From NCBI RefSeq assembly GCF_916618755.1, contig NZ_CAKAKB010000003.1, positions 372,001-436,000 on the forward strand: 64,000 nt of DNA, given 5' to 3'. Shown here piece by piece: positions 17,985 through 27,664 of this stretch. Under the pieces are notes generated by a model that worked only from the letters and a program-made list of their open reading frames with translations, had not been told where the DNA came from and made no database searches. Positions within the stretch are counted from its first letter, which is position 1; each line of letters opens with the position of its first letter. The position numbers were made by a program, and so were the translations under genes. The stretch comes from Actinotalea sp. Marseille-Q4924 (lineage in GTDB: Bacteria; Actinomycetota; Actinomycetes; Actinomycetales; Cellulomonadaceae).

Positions 17985-20279
17985 TCAGCCCACCGTCGGG
18001 AACCCGTCCGGCAGCCCCTCGGCGGCGAGCACGCGCAGCGTCCTCGTCGGCCGGGTCATCGCGACGTAGAGGTCGCCGGGGGACTCCTTGGCGATCCGCC
18101 GCGGCTCCACGAGGACCACGACGTCGAACTCCAGCCCCTTCGTCTGCCGCGGGGTCATGACGGCCACCCGGGCGTCCAGCGGCGACCCGCCGGCCGCGTA
18201 GAGGTACGTCGCGAGGCGGGAGGCCAGGAGCTGCTCGACGACGCCCGGCGCGTCCTGGGCCGCGGCCACGACGACGACGCGCCCGCCCTCCTCGGCGGTC
18301 CCGTCCAGCACCCCGAGCTCCGCGAGCGACGACTCCACCGCGCGCACCAGCGTGCCGTCGTCCACCTCGGTGCCGACGTGGACGCGCAGGGCGTCCGGGA
18401 CGTCCCGCGCCGACGTCTGCGGCGAGACGGGCAGGCCCGCCCGCTGCGCGACCGCCTGGGCCGCGCGGGCGACGACCGCGGGGGTGCGGTAGTTGACGGT
18501 GAGCTCGGCCAGTCGCCACGAGCCCCGCAGCACCGGGTCCAGCGCGGCGGACCAGTCCCGGGCACCGGCCGCAGCAGAGGTCTGGGCGACGTCGCCGACG
18601 ACGGTCATCGACCGGGTCGGGCACCGGCGCAGGAGCATGCGCCACGCCATCGCGGAGAGCTCCTGCGCCTCGTCGACGACGACGTGACCGTACGTCCAGG
18701 ACCGGTCCGCCGCGGCCCGCTCGGCCGTGGTGAGCGCCGGGCCCGCGGGCCCGAACCGCTCGGCGAGCTGCTCGGCGCTCACCATGCCGCGCCCGGCGCC
18801 CGTGGACCGCAGGACCTGGCGCGCGTAGTCCAGCTCCTCCTCGCGGCGCCGGGCGTCGGCCGCCGCCTGCGCCCGCGCGGCCTGGTCGTCCTCGCCCAGC
18901 AGCTCCGCGGCCTCGTCCAGGAGGGGCACGTCGGCCGGCGTCCACGGCGCGTCCGGGCCGCGCAGCAGGAGGTGCCGCTCGCGCGCGGACAGCCGGGGCG
19001 CGGCCGCCTCGAGCCGCGCCGGCCGGGTCAGCAGGTCCGCGACGAGCTTCTGGGGCGTCAGCGGCATCCAGGCGAGGTTGAGCGCGATGCGGACCTCGCG
19101 GGTCGTCCGCAGGTCCTCGACCACCTCGGCGCGGTCCTCGGGGGCCACGGCGAAGCCGAGCTGGGCGACGTACTGGTCCGCGAGGCGCTGGAGCATCTCG
19201 CGGACGAACACCACGCGGGCGAGGTTGTGCGGCCTGCCGGTGCGTCGCGCCTTGCCGATCGCGTCCGCCACGTCCTGCGGTCGGACGACGACGAGGCGGC
19301 CGTCGACGCGGATCTCGACCGGCTCGCGCGGCGTGCGCTGGCGCTGACGGACGGCACGGGCGAGCACCTCCGCCATGACGGCGCGTCCCTTGATCTCGGC
19401 GGCGGCGTCCGGCTCGCTGCCCGTCGCGGTGACGCCCGGGAAGAGCTCCTCGACCGTGGCGGCGACGACGCCCGTCTCGCCCAGCGACGGCAGCACCTGG
19501 TCGATGTAGCGCAGGAACGTGCGGCTGGGCCCGACGACGAGCACGCCGGAGCGCTCGAGAGTGCTGCGGTGCGCGTAGAGCAGGTACGCGGCACGGTGCA
19601 GGGCGACCGCCGTCTTGCCCGTCCCGGGTCCTCCCTGGACGACCAGGGTGCCGCCGAGCTCGGAGCGGATGATCGCGTCCTGCTCCGCCTGGATCGTCGC
19701 GACGATGTCCCCCATGCGGCCGGTGCGGGCCGTGGCGAGCGCCGCCAGCAGGGCGCCCTCGCCCGCGACCGTCCCGACCGACGCGGCGGCTCCGGCGTAG
19801 GCGTCGAGGTCGAGGATCTCGTCCTCCAGCCCGGTGACCGTCCGCCCGCGGGTCACGAGGTGGCGGCGCCGGACGACGCCCTCCGGCCGCGCGGACGTCG
19901 CGCGGTAGAAGGGCCGCGCGGCGGGCGCCCGCCAGTCCGTCATGAGCGACGTCTGGTCCTCGTCGGTGAGGCCGATCCGGCCGATGTAGAGCGTCCCGCT
20001 GGTCCCGCCGGCAGCGTCCGGGGCCGGGGCCGCGTCCTCGGCGAGGTCGAGACGCCCGAAGCACAGCCGCTGCTCCACGGCCTCGAGCTGCGCGATCCGG
20101 TCCTCGTAGAGCGTGGCGAAGGCGTCGCGCTCGGACCGGTTCTGGGGCGAGCCCGACGGTCCCACGCGCCGCGTCTGCGACAGCCGGGCCCGCGTCGTCG
20201 CGCGGAGCCGGTCGAGGCGGGCGTACCGCTCGTCGACGGCGCGCTGCTCGTGCTCGAGCTGGTCGTGCAGGTCAGTCAC
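17985..20279 (-). CDS. helD: HelD-like RNA polymerase recycling ATPase (UvrD/Rep superfamily)
   Basis: A 764-residue superfamily 1 ATPase. An N-terminal coiled-coil (HDQLEHEQRAVDERYARLDRL and following) is the part that in HelD enters the RNA polymerase secondary channel. Then come TLYIGRIGLTDED, the DWRAP motif, Walker A GGPGTGKTAVALHRAAY, Walker B VVVDEAQELS, motif III VVGDVAQTS, motif IV VNYRTP, TKGLEFDVVVL and the arginine finger YVAMTRPTRTL. HelD releases stalled polymerase using ATP, and some actinobacterial relatives give rifampicin tolerance. GTG 20279 is preferred; a GTG seven codons upstream is possible. Confidence 0.87.
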   Translation of the reverse strand: MTDLHDQLEHEQRAVDERYARLDRLRATTRARLSQTRRVGPSGSPQNRSERDAFATLYEDRIAQLEAVEQRLCFGRLDLAEDAAPAPDAAGGTSGTLYIGRIGLTDEDQTSLMTDWRAPAARPFYRATSARPEGVVRRRHLVTRGRTVTGLEDEILDLDAYAGAAASVGTVAGEGALLAALATARTGRMGDIVATIQAEQDAIIRSELGGTLVVQGGPGTGKTAVALHRAAYLLYAHRSTLERSGVLVVGPSRTFLRYIDQVLPSLGETGVVAATVEELFPGVTATGSEPDAAAEIKGRAVMAEVLARAVRQRQRTPREPVEIRVDGRLVVVRPQDVADAIGKARRTGRPHNLARVVFVREMLQRLADQYVAQLGFAVAPEDRAEVVEDLRTTREVRIALNLAWMPLTPQKLVADLLTRPARLEAAAPRLSARERHLLLRGPDAPWTPADVPLLDEAAELLGEDDQAARAQAAADARRREEELDYARQVLRSTGAGRGMVSAEQLAERFGPAGPALTTAERAAADRSWTYGHVVVDEAQELSAMAWRMLLRRCPTRSMTVVGDVAQTSAAAGARDWSAALDPVLRGSWRLAELTVNYRTPAVVARAAQAVAQRAGLPVSPQTSARDVPDALRVHVGTEVDDGTLVRAVESSLAELGVLDGTAEEGGRVVVVAAAQDAPGVVEQLLASRLATYLYAAGGSPLDARVAVMTPRQTKGLEFDVVVLVEPRRIAKESPGDLYVAMTRPTRTLRVLAAEGLPDGFPTVG

Positions 20280-20511
20280 GGGCCCCCCTGGGACGTCCAC
20301 GCGCGCGGAACGGGCCGTCCATTATCCGTCCTGCGGGACGTGGCGACGACGGACCCCGGTCCCTGGCGCGCCGACGCCCGTCCTCGTCGGGCACGAACGG
20401 TCCGTCCGACTAGGATTCGAGCGCAGATCGGCGTCACCAGGGCGCCGGGCCGGCGCGGTCGCCGGGAGCCGGCGCCGGTGACGTGCCGGTACGCAACGAC
20501 GGAGAGGGGTC
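20280..20511. other. Divergent intergenic region helD / signalling operon
   Basis: 232 bases with no credible gene. GATAAT on the minus strand (20326-20321) is a candidate -10 for helD and TAGGAT (20411-20416) a candidate -10 for the signalling operon; neither has a convincing -35. I see no rifampicin-associated inverted repeat of the kind reported for helR genes. Confidence 0.4.
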
Positions 20512-21699
20512 GTGGTGCTGGCAGTCGAGTCCGACCCCCGCTCCCTGCGGGTGCTCCTCGTGGAGGACGACGACGGCGACGCGCTCCTCGTGGAGGAGCT
20601 CTTCAGCGACGCGAACGTGCCGGTGGAGCTCACCCGGGCGCGGAGCCTCGAGGACGCCGCGGAGATGCTCGACGTCGACTGCGTGCTGCTGGACCTCGGG
20701 CTCCCCGACGCCGCGGGCATCGGCGCCCTCGAACGGATCCTCGCCTCGCCCCGCACACCGGCGGTCGTGGTGCTCACCGGCATGGCCGAGTCGGGCGCGG
20801 GGCTGCGTGCCGTCGCGGCCGGCGCCCAGGACTACCTCGTCAAGGGCGACGTGAGCCCCGAGCTGCTGTCGCGCGCGGTCCGCTACGCGATCCAGCGCCG
20901 GCACGCGGAGATCCAGGAGCGCGACCTGTACCGCGCCCAGCTGCGCGCCTCCGAGACCAGCCGCCTCGAACGGGCGCTGCTGCCGACGCCCCTCGTCGCC
21001 GACGGCGCGCTCGAGGTGCTGGTCGGCTACCGCGCCGGCCGGGACGGTCTGCTCGGTGGCGACTTCTACGACGTGGTGGAGCGCTCCGACGGCTCCGTCG
21101 CCGCGATCGTCGGCGACGTGGCGGGGCACGGCCCGGACGAGGCCGCCCTGGGCGCCACCCTGCGGACGGCGTGGCGGACCTCGGTCCTGGCAGGTCTCCC
21201 GGCGGAGCAGGTCCTCGACGTCACCGAGCAGATCCTCGCCGCCGAGCGGGGGCGCCCCGAGATCTTCGCGACGGCGGTCATGGTGGTCATCCAGCCCGAC
21301 CGGCGGTCCCTGGACCTCTTCCTGTGCGGCCACCCGACACCCTTCCTGCTGGGCATCCCGACGGCCCCGCTGCCCAACGACATGCGGGGGCGGGCGCTGG
21401 GCATCCCGGTGCACGGGGGCTGGAGGTCCCAGCGCGTCGAGCTGGGGGACCGCTGGCGCATCGTGCTCTTCACCGACGGCGTCCTGGAGACGACGATCGA
21501 CGGCGGCAGCGGGCGCCTGGGCGAGGAGGGCCTCATGGAGGTCATGGCCGAGCAGGTCCGTGCCGAGGCGCAGGAGCAGCCCCGCGCCGCCCGCCGGCCC
21601 CTGGTCGACCGCATCCTCGAGGCGGTGCGTGCGCGTCACGGCGGTGACCTGGTCGACGACACGGCACTCGTGGTGCTCGGCTGGGGAGCGCAGTCGTGA
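20512..21699 (+). CDS. Response regulator with PP2C-type (RsbU-like) phosphatase output
   Basis: A 395-residue protein. The receiver domain (residues 12-125) has the acidic pair in [10 protein letters not shown], the phospho-acceptor Asp61 in LLDLGLPD, Thr89 in LTGMAES and Lys111 in YLVKGD. A short helical linker ([22 protein letters not shown]) leads to a PPM/SpoIIE phosphatase with the entry [37 protein letters not shown] and DDTALVVLG metal and catalytic motifs intact. Such proteins dephosphorylate anti-sigma-factor antagonists. The stop overlaps the next gene by four bases, and a GGAGAGGGG site precedes the start. Confidence 0.9.
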   Translation: MVLAVESDPRSLRVLLVEDDDGDALLVEELFSDANVPVELTRARSLEDAAEMLDVDCVLLDLGLPDAAGIGALERILASPRTPAVVVLTGMAESGAGLRAVAAGAQDYLVKGDVSPELLSRAVRYAIQRRHAEIQERDLYRAQLRASETSRLERALLPTPLVADGALEVLVGYRAGRDGLLGGDFYDVVERSDGSVAAIVGDVAGHGPDEAALGATLRTAWRTSVLAGLPAEQVLDVTEQILAAERGRPEIFATAVMVVIQPDRRSLDLFLCGHPTPFLLGIPTAPLPNDMRGRALGIPVHGGWRSQRVELGDRWRIVLFTDGVLETTIDGGSGRLGEEGLMEVMAEQVRAEAQEQPRAARRPLVDRILEAVRARHGGDLVDDTALVVLGWGAQS

Positions 21700-23387
21700 T
21701 GCGCGGCACGGACTCGCTGCGCCGGCGCCTGCAGCTGGCGCTGACCGTCGCCGGGACGGTGCTCGCCCTCATGGTCGCCGGCACGGCGACGGCGCTCGTG
21801 CAGCTGGACCGGAAGATCGAGGACCTGGTCGAGGTGTACTTCGTCGCCATCAACCAGGGGACCTCGGGCTACCTCTCGCTCGTCAACGCCGAGACGGCCG
21901 TCCGTGGCTACGCCCTCACCGGTGACGCTGCGACCCTGGAGCCGTTCGAGCTGCTCGCCTCCGGTGAGGCGGCGGAGCAGACCCAGGAGCCCGACGTGGA
22001 CGCGATCGCTCTGCTGGAGGAGAGGTTCGGTCCCGAGCACCCGGCTCTGATCGAGCTGGAGCCGGCCCGCGTCGCCGCGGTCGAGTGGTACGAGGGCTTC
22101 GCGCTGCCCCTGATCGACCAGGTCGAGTCCGACGGCACGGCCTCGGTGACCCCGGAGCAGGTCGAGGAGGGCAGGCTCCTCTTCGACGAGGTCCGCGTGG
22201 GCGCTGAGGCCTACCTCGACGTGCTGCGGTCCGAGCGGGAGCAGGTGGTCACCGAGCTGGAGACGTGGCGCGGCGTCCTGACCGCCACCCTGGTCCTCCT
22301 CGTCATCTCGGCCGTCGTGGTCGGTGCCCTGCTGTGGGTCTTCCTGCGGCGGTGGATCACCGACCCCCTGACGGTGCTCGCGGCCGATGCCCGGCGCGTC
22401 GCCGACGGCGACCTCGAGCACCGTGTGGGCGCAGGGGGACCGGCCGAGGTGGGCCAGGTCGCCGGCGACGTGGAGCACATGCGCGCCCGGCTGGCCAGCC
22501 TCGTCGCCGAGGCGACGGTCGCGAAGGCGGAGGTCGAGAAGTCCCACCAGCTGCTGCAGGACCAGGCCGAGGACCTGCGCCGGTCCAACCGCGACCTGGA
22601 GCAGTTCGCCTACGTCGCGTCCCACGACCTGCAGGAGCCGCTGCGCAAGATCGCCAGCTTCACGCAGCTGCTCGCCAAGCGCTACGAGGGCCAGCTGGAC
22701 GAGCGCGCGGACCAGTACATCCACTTCGCGGTCGACGGCGCGAAGCGCATGCAGCGCCTCATCAACGACCTGCTGAGCTTCTCCCGGGTCGGGCGGATCG
22801 GCGGCGAGGTCGCGGACGTCGACATGGCCGTCGCGCTGGACCAGGTGCGCGACGACCTCGAGCCGACCATCGAGGAGACGGGCGCGACGGTGGTCGCGGA
22901 GGGCCTGCCCGTGGTGCGCGGCGAGGGTCCGCTGCTCGTCCAGCTCCTGCAGAACCTCGTCGGCAACGCCCTGAAGTTCCGGCACCCCGACCGTCCGCCG
23001 CACGTGCGCATCACCGCCGAGCGCGACGGCGACTGCTGGGAGTTCGCCTGCGAGGACAACGGCATCGGCATCGACGCGCAGTACGCGGACCGCGTCTTCG
23101 TCATCTTCCAGCGGCTGCACCCGAAGGACGTGTACGAGGGCACCGGCATCGGCCTGGCCCTGTGCAAGAAGATCGTGGAGTACCACGGCGGGCACATCTG
23201 GATCGACACCGCGGCCACCGAGGGCACGCGCATCCGGTGGAGCCTGCCGGCCGACCCCGACGTCGCGTCGCACCGTCCCGAGACCGGTGCCGAGACCGGG
23301 ACGTCGACGGACCCGCAGACCGTGCCCGAGGCGGACGCCGCGAGCACACCCCCCACGGTCGCCGCAGGCGCCAGGAAGGACGGCTGA
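21696..23387 (+). CDS. CHASE3-HAMP sensor histidine kinase
   Basis: A 563-residue membrane kinase. Membrane segments lie at about residues 14-36 and 193-217 and enclose an extracellular CHASE3 domain with the signature [17 protein letters not shown] segment ([21 protein letters not shown]) and coiled coil follow, then the HisKA site [11 protein letters not shown] with His310, the N-box [10 protein letters not shown]1 DNGIGI and G2 [11 protein letters not shown]. The H-box and the EYHGGHIWI strand are of the phytochrome-like kinase type. The last 50 residues are Thr/Ala/Pro-rich. It overlaps the PP2C regulator upstream and is followed two bases later by a receiver protein, its likely partners. 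Confidence 0.92.
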   Translation: MMRGTDSLRRRLQLALTVAGTVLALMVAGTATALVQLDRKIEDLVEVYFVAINQGTSGYLSLVNAETAVRGYALTGDAATLEPFELLASGEAAEQTQEPDVDAIALLEERFGPEHPALIELEPARVAAVEWYEGFALPLIDQVESDGTASVTPEQVEEGRLLFDEVRVGAEAYLDVLRSEREQVVTELETWRGVLTATLVLLVISAVVVGALLWVFLRRWITDPLTVLAADARRVADGDLEHRVGAGGPAEVGQVAGDVEHMRARLASLVAEATVAKAEVEKSHQLLQDQAEDLRRSNRDLEQFAYVASHDLQEPLRKIASFTQLLAKRYEGQLDERADQYIHFAVDGAKRMQRLINDLLSFSRVGRIGGEVADVDMAVALDQVRDDLEPTIEETGATVVAEGLPVVRGEGPLLVQLLQNLVGNALKFRHPDRPPHVRITAERDGDCWEFACEDNGIGIDAQYADRVFVIFQRLHPKDVYEGTGIGLALCKKIVEYHGGHIWIDTAATEGTRIRWSLPADPDVASHRPETGAETGTSTDPQTVPEADAASTPPTVAAGARKDG

Positions 23388-23388
23388 C

Positions 23389-23826
23389 ATGCCGGACCAG
23401 GCCCCCATCGACGTGCTCCTCGTGGAGGACGACCCGGGCGACGTCCTCATGACCCGGGAGGCGTTCGAGGAGAACAAGGTCGCCAACCGCCTCGCCGTCG
23501 TCAGCGACGGCGCCGAGGCGATGCAGTACCTGCGTCGCGAGGGCGAGTACGCCGACGCCCCGACGCCGGACCTGGTCCTGCTGGACCTCAACCTCCCCCG
23601 CATGGACGGACGCGAGGTCCTGGCGGCGATGAAGTCGGACGACGCCCTGCGGAGCATCCCCGTCGTCGTGCTGACGACCTCGGAGGCGGAGGAGGACGTG
23701 CTGCGGAGCTACTCGTTGCACGCCAACGCGTACGTCACCAAGCCCGTCGACTTCTCGCGCTTCATCGAGGTCGTCCGGCAGATCGACGACTTCTTCGTCT
23801 CCGTCGTCCGGCTCCCGCGGCACTGA
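23389..23826 (+). CDS. Stand-alone Rcp1-like response regulator
   Basis: A 145-residue single receiver domain with no output domain. [12 protein letters not shown] gives the acidic pocket, Asp66 in [11 protein letters not shown] is the phospho-acceptor, Thr97 lies in [10 protein letters not shown] and Lys118 in VTKPVDF. The [15 protein letters not shown] and [14 protein letters not shown] blocks are typical of the Rcp1 family, which pairs with phytochrome-like kinases. Separated from the kinase stop by one base, so it is a phosphotransfer partner or phosphate sink in the same pathway. Confidence 0.9.
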   Translation: MPDQAPIDVLLVEDDPGDVLMTREAFEENKVANRLAVVSDGAEAMQYLRREGEYADAPTPDLVLLDLNLPRMDGREVLAAMKSDDALRSIPVVVLTTSEAEEDVLRSYSLHANAYVTKPVDFSRFIEVVRQIDDFFVSVVRLPRH

Positions 23827-23912
23827 GGCGCCGTCCGGCCGGTCCACGGCGGGAATGACGGTGCCCGGGGCGGCGTTCCGACCCGCAGGACCACCCGAGC
23901 CTCGGAGGAGCC

Positions 23913-24851
23913 ATGAACGAGTCCCAGGATCTGTACACGGTGGACGAGGACGTCGCTCGCGAGCTCATCGCCCGGACGGCCGCCGGCGCCCCCGGCCCCG
24001 TGCTCGTCCACATGGTGCGGGGCTTCGTCGACGCGGGGGCCGCGGGCCAGGGAGCCGCTGAGCACCTCACCGAGCGGTTCGGCGCGCAGCGCCTCGTGAC
24101 GTTCGACGCGGACCAGCTCGTCGACTACCGCTCGCGCCGGCCCACCATGACGTTCAGCTCGACGCACTGGTCCGACTACGACGAGCCGACCCTGGCGGTG
24201 GACGTCGTCCGTGACGGTGAGGACGTCCCCTTCCTCCTGCTGCACGGCGTCGAGCCGGACGTGCAGTGGGAGCGCTTCGCGGGGGCGGTGCGCGACGTCG
24301 TCGAGCGGTTCGCCGTCCCCCTCACCGTCGGCGTGCACGGCATCCCGATGGGCGTGCCCCACACGCGACCGCTGGGCATCACCGCCCACGCGACGCGTCC
24401 GGAGCTCGTCGCGGAGCACACCTCGTGGTTCGGGACGGTCCAGGTCCCCGCGAGCGTCAGCGCGCTCCTGGAGTACCGGCTCGGGACGTGGGGCCACGAC
24501 GCCATGGGGTTCGCCGTCCACGTCCCGCACTACCTCGCGCAGTCGGCGTGCCCGCGCGCGTCGCAGGTCGCCCTGGAGCACGTGGAACGCTCGACCGGCC
24601 TCGAGCTGGACACCCCGGGGCTGGAGGAGGCGGCGCGCGACGCGGTGGTGGAGGTCGACCGTCAGGTGGCGGCGTCGGAGGACGTCTCCGCGGTGGTCCG
24701 GGCGCTCGAGGAGCAGTACGACTCGTTCGCCCGCGCCATCGGTCGGACGAGCCTGCTCGCGGAGTCGGCGGACCTGCCGACGGCCGACGAGCTGGGCGAG
24801 CAGTTCGAGCGGTTCCTGGCCCAGCAGGGCGGAGACGGGCCTCGCCTGTGA
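23913..24851 (+). CDS. PAC2 family protein
   Basis: A 312-residue protein of the PAC2 (proteasome assembly chaperone-like) family that is common in actinobacteria. Visible blocks are the N-terminal VLVHMVRGFVDAGAAGQGAAEHL, RLVTFDADQLVDYRSRRPTMTF, FLLLHGVEPDVQWERF, a central GVHGIPMGVPHTRPL and GFAVHVPHYLAQSACP. The C-terminal 60 residues are helical and acidic. The family's role in bacteria is not established, and no proteasome gene is present in this window. GGAGGAGCC lies just before the ATG. Confidence 0.85.
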   Translation: MNESQDLYTVDEDVARELIARTAAGAPGPVLVHMVRGFVDAGAAGQGAAEHLTERFGAQRLVTFDADQLVDYRSRRPTMTFSSTHWSDYDEPTLAVDVVRDGEDVPFLLLHGVEPDVQWERFAGAVRDVVERFAVPLTVGVHGIPMGVPHTRPLGITAHATRPELVAEHTSWFGTVQVPASVSALLEYRLGTWGHDAMGFAVHVPHYLAQSACPRASQVALEHVERSTGLELDTPGLEEAARDAVVEVDRQVAASEDVSAVVRALEEQYDSFARAIGRTSLLAESADLPTADELGEQFERFLAQQGGDGPRL

Positions 24852-24869
24852 CGCTCCGATGACGCGCCC

Positions 24870-26201
24870 GTGAGGCAGCGCGCGACGGCCGTGTGGGGCG
24901 TCGCCGTCGCCGCCTACGTCGTCGCCGTCCTCCACCGGACCTCCTTCGGTGTCGTGGGCGTCGAGGCCGTCGACCGGTTCTCGGTGACGGCGACGGTCCT
25001 CGCGTCGTTCGTCGTCGCGCAGGTGGCGGTGTACGCCGCGCTGCAGGTCCCGATGGGCCTGCTGCTGGACCGGTTCGGCTCCCGCGCCCTCCTCGCGGGC
25101 GGCGGGACGGTCATGGCCGTCGGCCAGCTGCTCCTCGCGGGCGCCGACGACGTCCCGGGTGCGCTGGTGGCGCGCGTGCTCGTCGGGGCGGGGGACGCCG
25201 CGACGTTCATCTCCGTCCTGCGGCTCGTGGCCCTGTGGTTCCCGCCGCACCGCGCGCCGCTGTTCACCCAGCTCACGGGGCTCGTGGGGCAGCTCGGTCA
25301 GCTCGCCGCGGCCGTCCCGCTCGTCGCGGTGCTGCACCTGGCGGGCTGGGCGCCGACCTTCGTGGGTCTCGCCGCCGTGGGGGTCGTCGCAGCGGTGGGC
25401 GCCTGGGCCGGTGTCCGTGACGCGCCGCCGGGGTCCCACGTGGTCCGGGGCACCGCAGGTCTGGACATGCCGCTGCGGGCGGTGGCGCGCGAGCCCGGGA
25501 CCTGGCTCGGCGTCTGGACCCATGCGGCCACCCAGTTCCCCCAGACCGTCTTCGTCCTGCTCTGGGGCTTCCCCTTCCTCACCGTGGCGCAGGGTCTGCG
25601 ACCGACGCAGGCCGGTGCGCTGCTGGCGCTCAACGTGGCCGCCGTCGTGGTCACGGGGCCGGTCATCGGCGTCCTCACCGGGCGGCACCCGCTGCGCCGG
25701 TCCTGGATGGTCCTGACGACGGCGTCCGCGGTCCTCGGCGTGTGGGTCGCCGTACTGGTGCAGCCGGGTCCGAGCCCGCTGTGGCTCCTGGTGCTCCTCG
25801 TCCTCGTCACCGGCGTGGGCGGTCCTGCGTCGGCCATCGGGTTCGACTACGCGCGGACCGCGAACCCGGCGCACCGCCTCGGGACGGCGACGGCGGTCGT
25901 CAACGCCGGCGGCTTCACGATGGCCGTCCTGTCCCTGCTCGTGGTCGGCGTCGTGCTCGACCTCGCCGCCGGGGCCGGGGCGGCCCCTCTGTCGCTCGAC
26001 GCGTTCCGGTGGGGCTTCGGCGTCCTCGGGCTGCCGTGGCTCCTGGCCGTCGTCGGGGTCCTGGTGAGCCGGGCGCGTACACGCGCCCTGCTGCGGTCGG
26101 ACGGCGTCGTCGTGCCACCCCTGCGGGAGGTCCTCGAGCGACGCCGCGAGCGGCGCGCGACCACCGCCGGGCGGCGCCGTCCGGGGCCCCCGGAGGGATG
26201 A
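24870..26201 (+). CDS. Major facilitator superfamily transporter
   Basis: A 443-residue membrane protein with about 12 hydrophobic segments. The loop 2-3 motif is seen in PMGLLLDRFGSRALLAGG, and an AAATF-type helix in VARVLVGAGDAATFISVLRL. The central loop is VRDAPPGSHVVRG and the C-terminal 50 residues are Arg-rich and cytoplasmic (RREVLERRRERRATT-like). Substrate is not recognisable; the 18-base distance to the PAC2 gene suggests one transcript. The only usable start is GTG 24870, since the nearby ATG runs into a stop after four codons. Confidence 0.86.
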   Translation: MRQRATAVWGVAVAAYVVAVLHRTSFGVVGVEAVDRFSVTATVLASFVVAQVAVYAALQVPMGLLLDRFGSRALLAGGGTVMAVGQLLLAGADDVPGALVARVLVGAGDAATFISVLRLVALWFPPHRAPLFTQLTGLVGQLGQLAAAVPLVAVLHLAGWAPTFVGLAAVGVVAAVGAWAGVRDAPPGSHVVRGTAGLDMPLRAVAREPGTWLGVWTHAATQFPQTVFVLLWGFPFLTVAQGLRPTQAGALLALNVAAVVVTGPVIGVLTGRHPLRRSWMVLTTASAVLGVWVAVLVQPGPSPLWLLVLLVLVTGVGGPASAIGFDYARTANPAHRLGTATAVVNAGGFTMAVLSLLVVGVVLDLAAGAGAAPLSLDAFRWGFGVLGLPWLLAVVGVLVSRARTRALLRSDGVVVPPLREVLERRRERRATTAGRRRPGPPEG

Positions 26202-26413
26202 ACCTGCACGTCGGAGCTCTGGCGCCTGACGAGTGGTGCGTGCCACACTGAGCGCCGTTGCAGTGACGTACGGACGCATGACCCAGGGCTCCACGGCCCA
26301 TGTCAGGCCTCTCCCGGGTCCCCGGGGCAGGACGTCGGACCGATTGCGACAGGACGGTCGGGTACAGGGCCCGACCCACGACGTCCCCGGACGGACAGAA
26401 GGACAGGACGAGC
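26202..26413 (+). promoter_or_regulatory. Leader region of the cold-shock gene
   Basis: 212 bases without a credible gene. A long leader would fit a cold-shock gene, whose 5' UTR often acts as a thermosensor, but I find no clear promoter hexamers or a strong hairpin. AGAAGGA at 26397-26403 is the ribosome binding site. Confidence 0.3.
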
Positions 26414-26617
26414 ATGGCGCAGGGTGCTGTGAAGTGGTTCAACGCCGAGAAGGGCTACGGGTTCATCGCCCAGGACGGCGGCGGTGCCGACGTCTTCGTG
26501 CACTACTCGGCGATCGAGACGCAGGGCTACAAGTCCCTCGAGGAGGCCCAGCGGGTCGAGTTCGAGATCACCCAGGGTCCCAAGGGCCCGCAGGCCGAGA
26601 AGGTCCGCCCGCTCTGA
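26414..26617 (+). CDS. Cold-shock protein, CspA family
   Basis: A 67-residue single cold-shock domain (OB fold) with RNP1 KGYGFIA and RNP2 DVFVHYSAI, both intact, and the actinobacterial start [17 protein letters not shown]. It binds single-stranded RNA and DNA and melts RNA structure. Length is standard. A strong hairpin terminator follows 26 bases after the stop, so the gene is monocistronic at its 3' end. Confidence 0.95.
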   Translation: MAQGAVKWFNAEKGYGFIAQDGGGADVFVHYSAIETQGYKSLEEAQRVEFEITQGPKGPQAEKVRPL

Positions 26618-26642
26618 CCGGACGCACCTGAGACCTCGACGG

Positions 26643-26668
26643 AGGCCGCACCCCGAGGGGTGCGGCCT
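26643..26668 (+). terminator. Intrinsic terminator of the cold-shock gene
   Basis: AGGCCGCACCCC (26643-26654) pairs perfectly with GGGGTGCGGCCT (26657-26668), leaving only two unpaired bases on paper, so the top pairs must open. It is followed by TCGTCG rather than a U-tract, the usual GC-rich form. It also faces the end of the convergent spermidine-synthase-like gene. Confidence 0.8.
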
Positions 26669-26711
26669 TCGTCGTCCGGCAGGGAGACCGCTGCGGGGCT
26701 CCCGGGGCGGC

Positions 26712-27596
26712 TCACCGCGCCGTCGGGGGCGTCCAGGTGGCCTCGTCCCGCAGCGGGGCGGCGCCCGCGACGAAGGAGCGCAGCGCGCCACCGCTCAGGA
26801 GGGTCGCCGGGACGGGCAGCGCCCGCAGCGCGCGCGCGAGGGCGGGCTCGTCGAGGGCGGGGCCGTCCTCGCGGGTGCCCACGACGACGAGGTTCCCGTA
26901 GCGCCGGCCCTTGAGCTGACCCGGCTCGGCCACCAGTGCGGTGCGGAACGCCGTGCCGGCCGTCGCGACCTCGGCACGGGCTCGCGCCAGCGGTGGGCGG
27001 TCCGCGCAGTTCGCCAGGTACACGCCCGCCGGGCGCAGGACGCGGTGCACCTCGGCCACGAACTCGACGGTCGTGAGGTGGTCGGGCACCCGGTCCCCGG
27101 CGAAGGCGTCCCGCACCACGACGTCGGCGGAGGCGTCCGGGAGCCCGGCCAGCACCGCGCGCCCGTCGCCGGTCCGCAGGCGCAGGCGCGGCGCCCGGGG
27201 CAGGCCGAACCACTCGCGGGCGAGCCGAAGCAGCTCTGCGTCGACGTCCACGGCGAGCTGGCGGCACCCGGGACGGACGGCCTCGACCCGACGCGGGAGC
27301 GCGCAGGCGGCGGCGCCCAGGTGGACGGCGTCGAGGGGACCGGCCGGCAGGAGGTCGATGACGGCGGCCATGTGCTGCATGTACTCGAACTCGAGCCACG
27401 TGGGGTCCACGAGGTCCAGGTGCGAGCTGGGGACCCCGTTCACCATGACGGTGACGGCGTCGGGCTCTCCCGGGTGGCGCACGATCTCGACGGTCCCCGA
27501 CGACGTCGTGACCGGCCCGACCGGGAGGACCGGTCGCCGCGCCGGCCCGGGTCGCGACGGCGCCGGACCCCGGGAGGTGCGGCGACGGGAGGGCAC
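26712..27596 (-). CDS. Spermidine-synthase-like Rossmann protein
   Basis: A 294-residue protein of the polyamine aminopropyltransferase fold. After a basic N-terminal tail come VMVNGVPSSHLDLVDPTWLEFEYMQHM, an LGAAACALPRRV loop in place of the usual GGGDG, the acidic QLAVDVDAELL, LRLRTGDGRAVL and VVVRDAFAGDRVPDHLTT, ending in LKGRRYGNLVVVGTR. The residues that fix the aminopropyl donor are not clearly conserved, so it may be an S-adenosylmethionine-type methyltransferase relative rather than a true spermidine synthase. The GTG start lies six bases after TACCGT. Confidence 0.75.
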   Translation of the reverse strand: MPSRRRTSRGPAPSRPGPARRPVLPVGPVTTSSGTVEIVRHPGEPDAVTVMVNGVPSSHLDLVDPTWLEFEYMQHMAAVIDLLPAGPLDAVHLGAAACALPRRVEAVRPGCRQLAVDVDAELLRLAREWFGLPRAPRLRLRTGDGRAVLAGLPDASADVVVRDAFAGDRVPDHLTTVEFVAEVHRVLRPAGVYLANCADRPPLARARAEVATAGTAFRTALVAEPGQLKGRRYGNLVVVGTREDGPALDEPALARALRALPVPATLLSGGALRSFVAGAAPLRDEATWTPPTAR

Positions 27597-27608
27597 TCCG
27601 ACACGGTA
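27597..27608 (-). promoter_or_regulatory. Leaderless-type -10 promoter of the spermidine-synthase-like gene
   Basis: TACCGT on the minus strand (27608-27603), six bases, then GTG at 27596. It backs directly on to the SOS-controlled promoter of the divergent operon. Confidence 0.45.
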
Positions 27609-27617
27609 GCCGACGGG

Positions 27618-27646
27618 TTGACAGACACATCGAACACCTGTTCGAT
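27618..27646 (+). promoter_or_regulatory. SOS-box promoter of the HEPN-dinB operon
   Basis: A perfect TTGACA -35 (27618-27623) is followed after 17 bases by TTCGAT (27641-27646). The spacer and -10 contain TCGAAC-ACCT-GTTCGA (27630-27645), an exact match to the Gram-positive LexA box CGAAC-N4-GTTCG with flanking T and A. Repression by LexA, encoded earlier in the window, and induction by DNA damage are strongly implied. Confidence 0.85.
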
Positions 27647-27664
27647 GACGGGAGGAGGTGGATC

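Noticed and set aside
20280-20511. Rifampicin-associated element before helD
   Set aside because: No inverted repeat of the reported form is visible on either strand.
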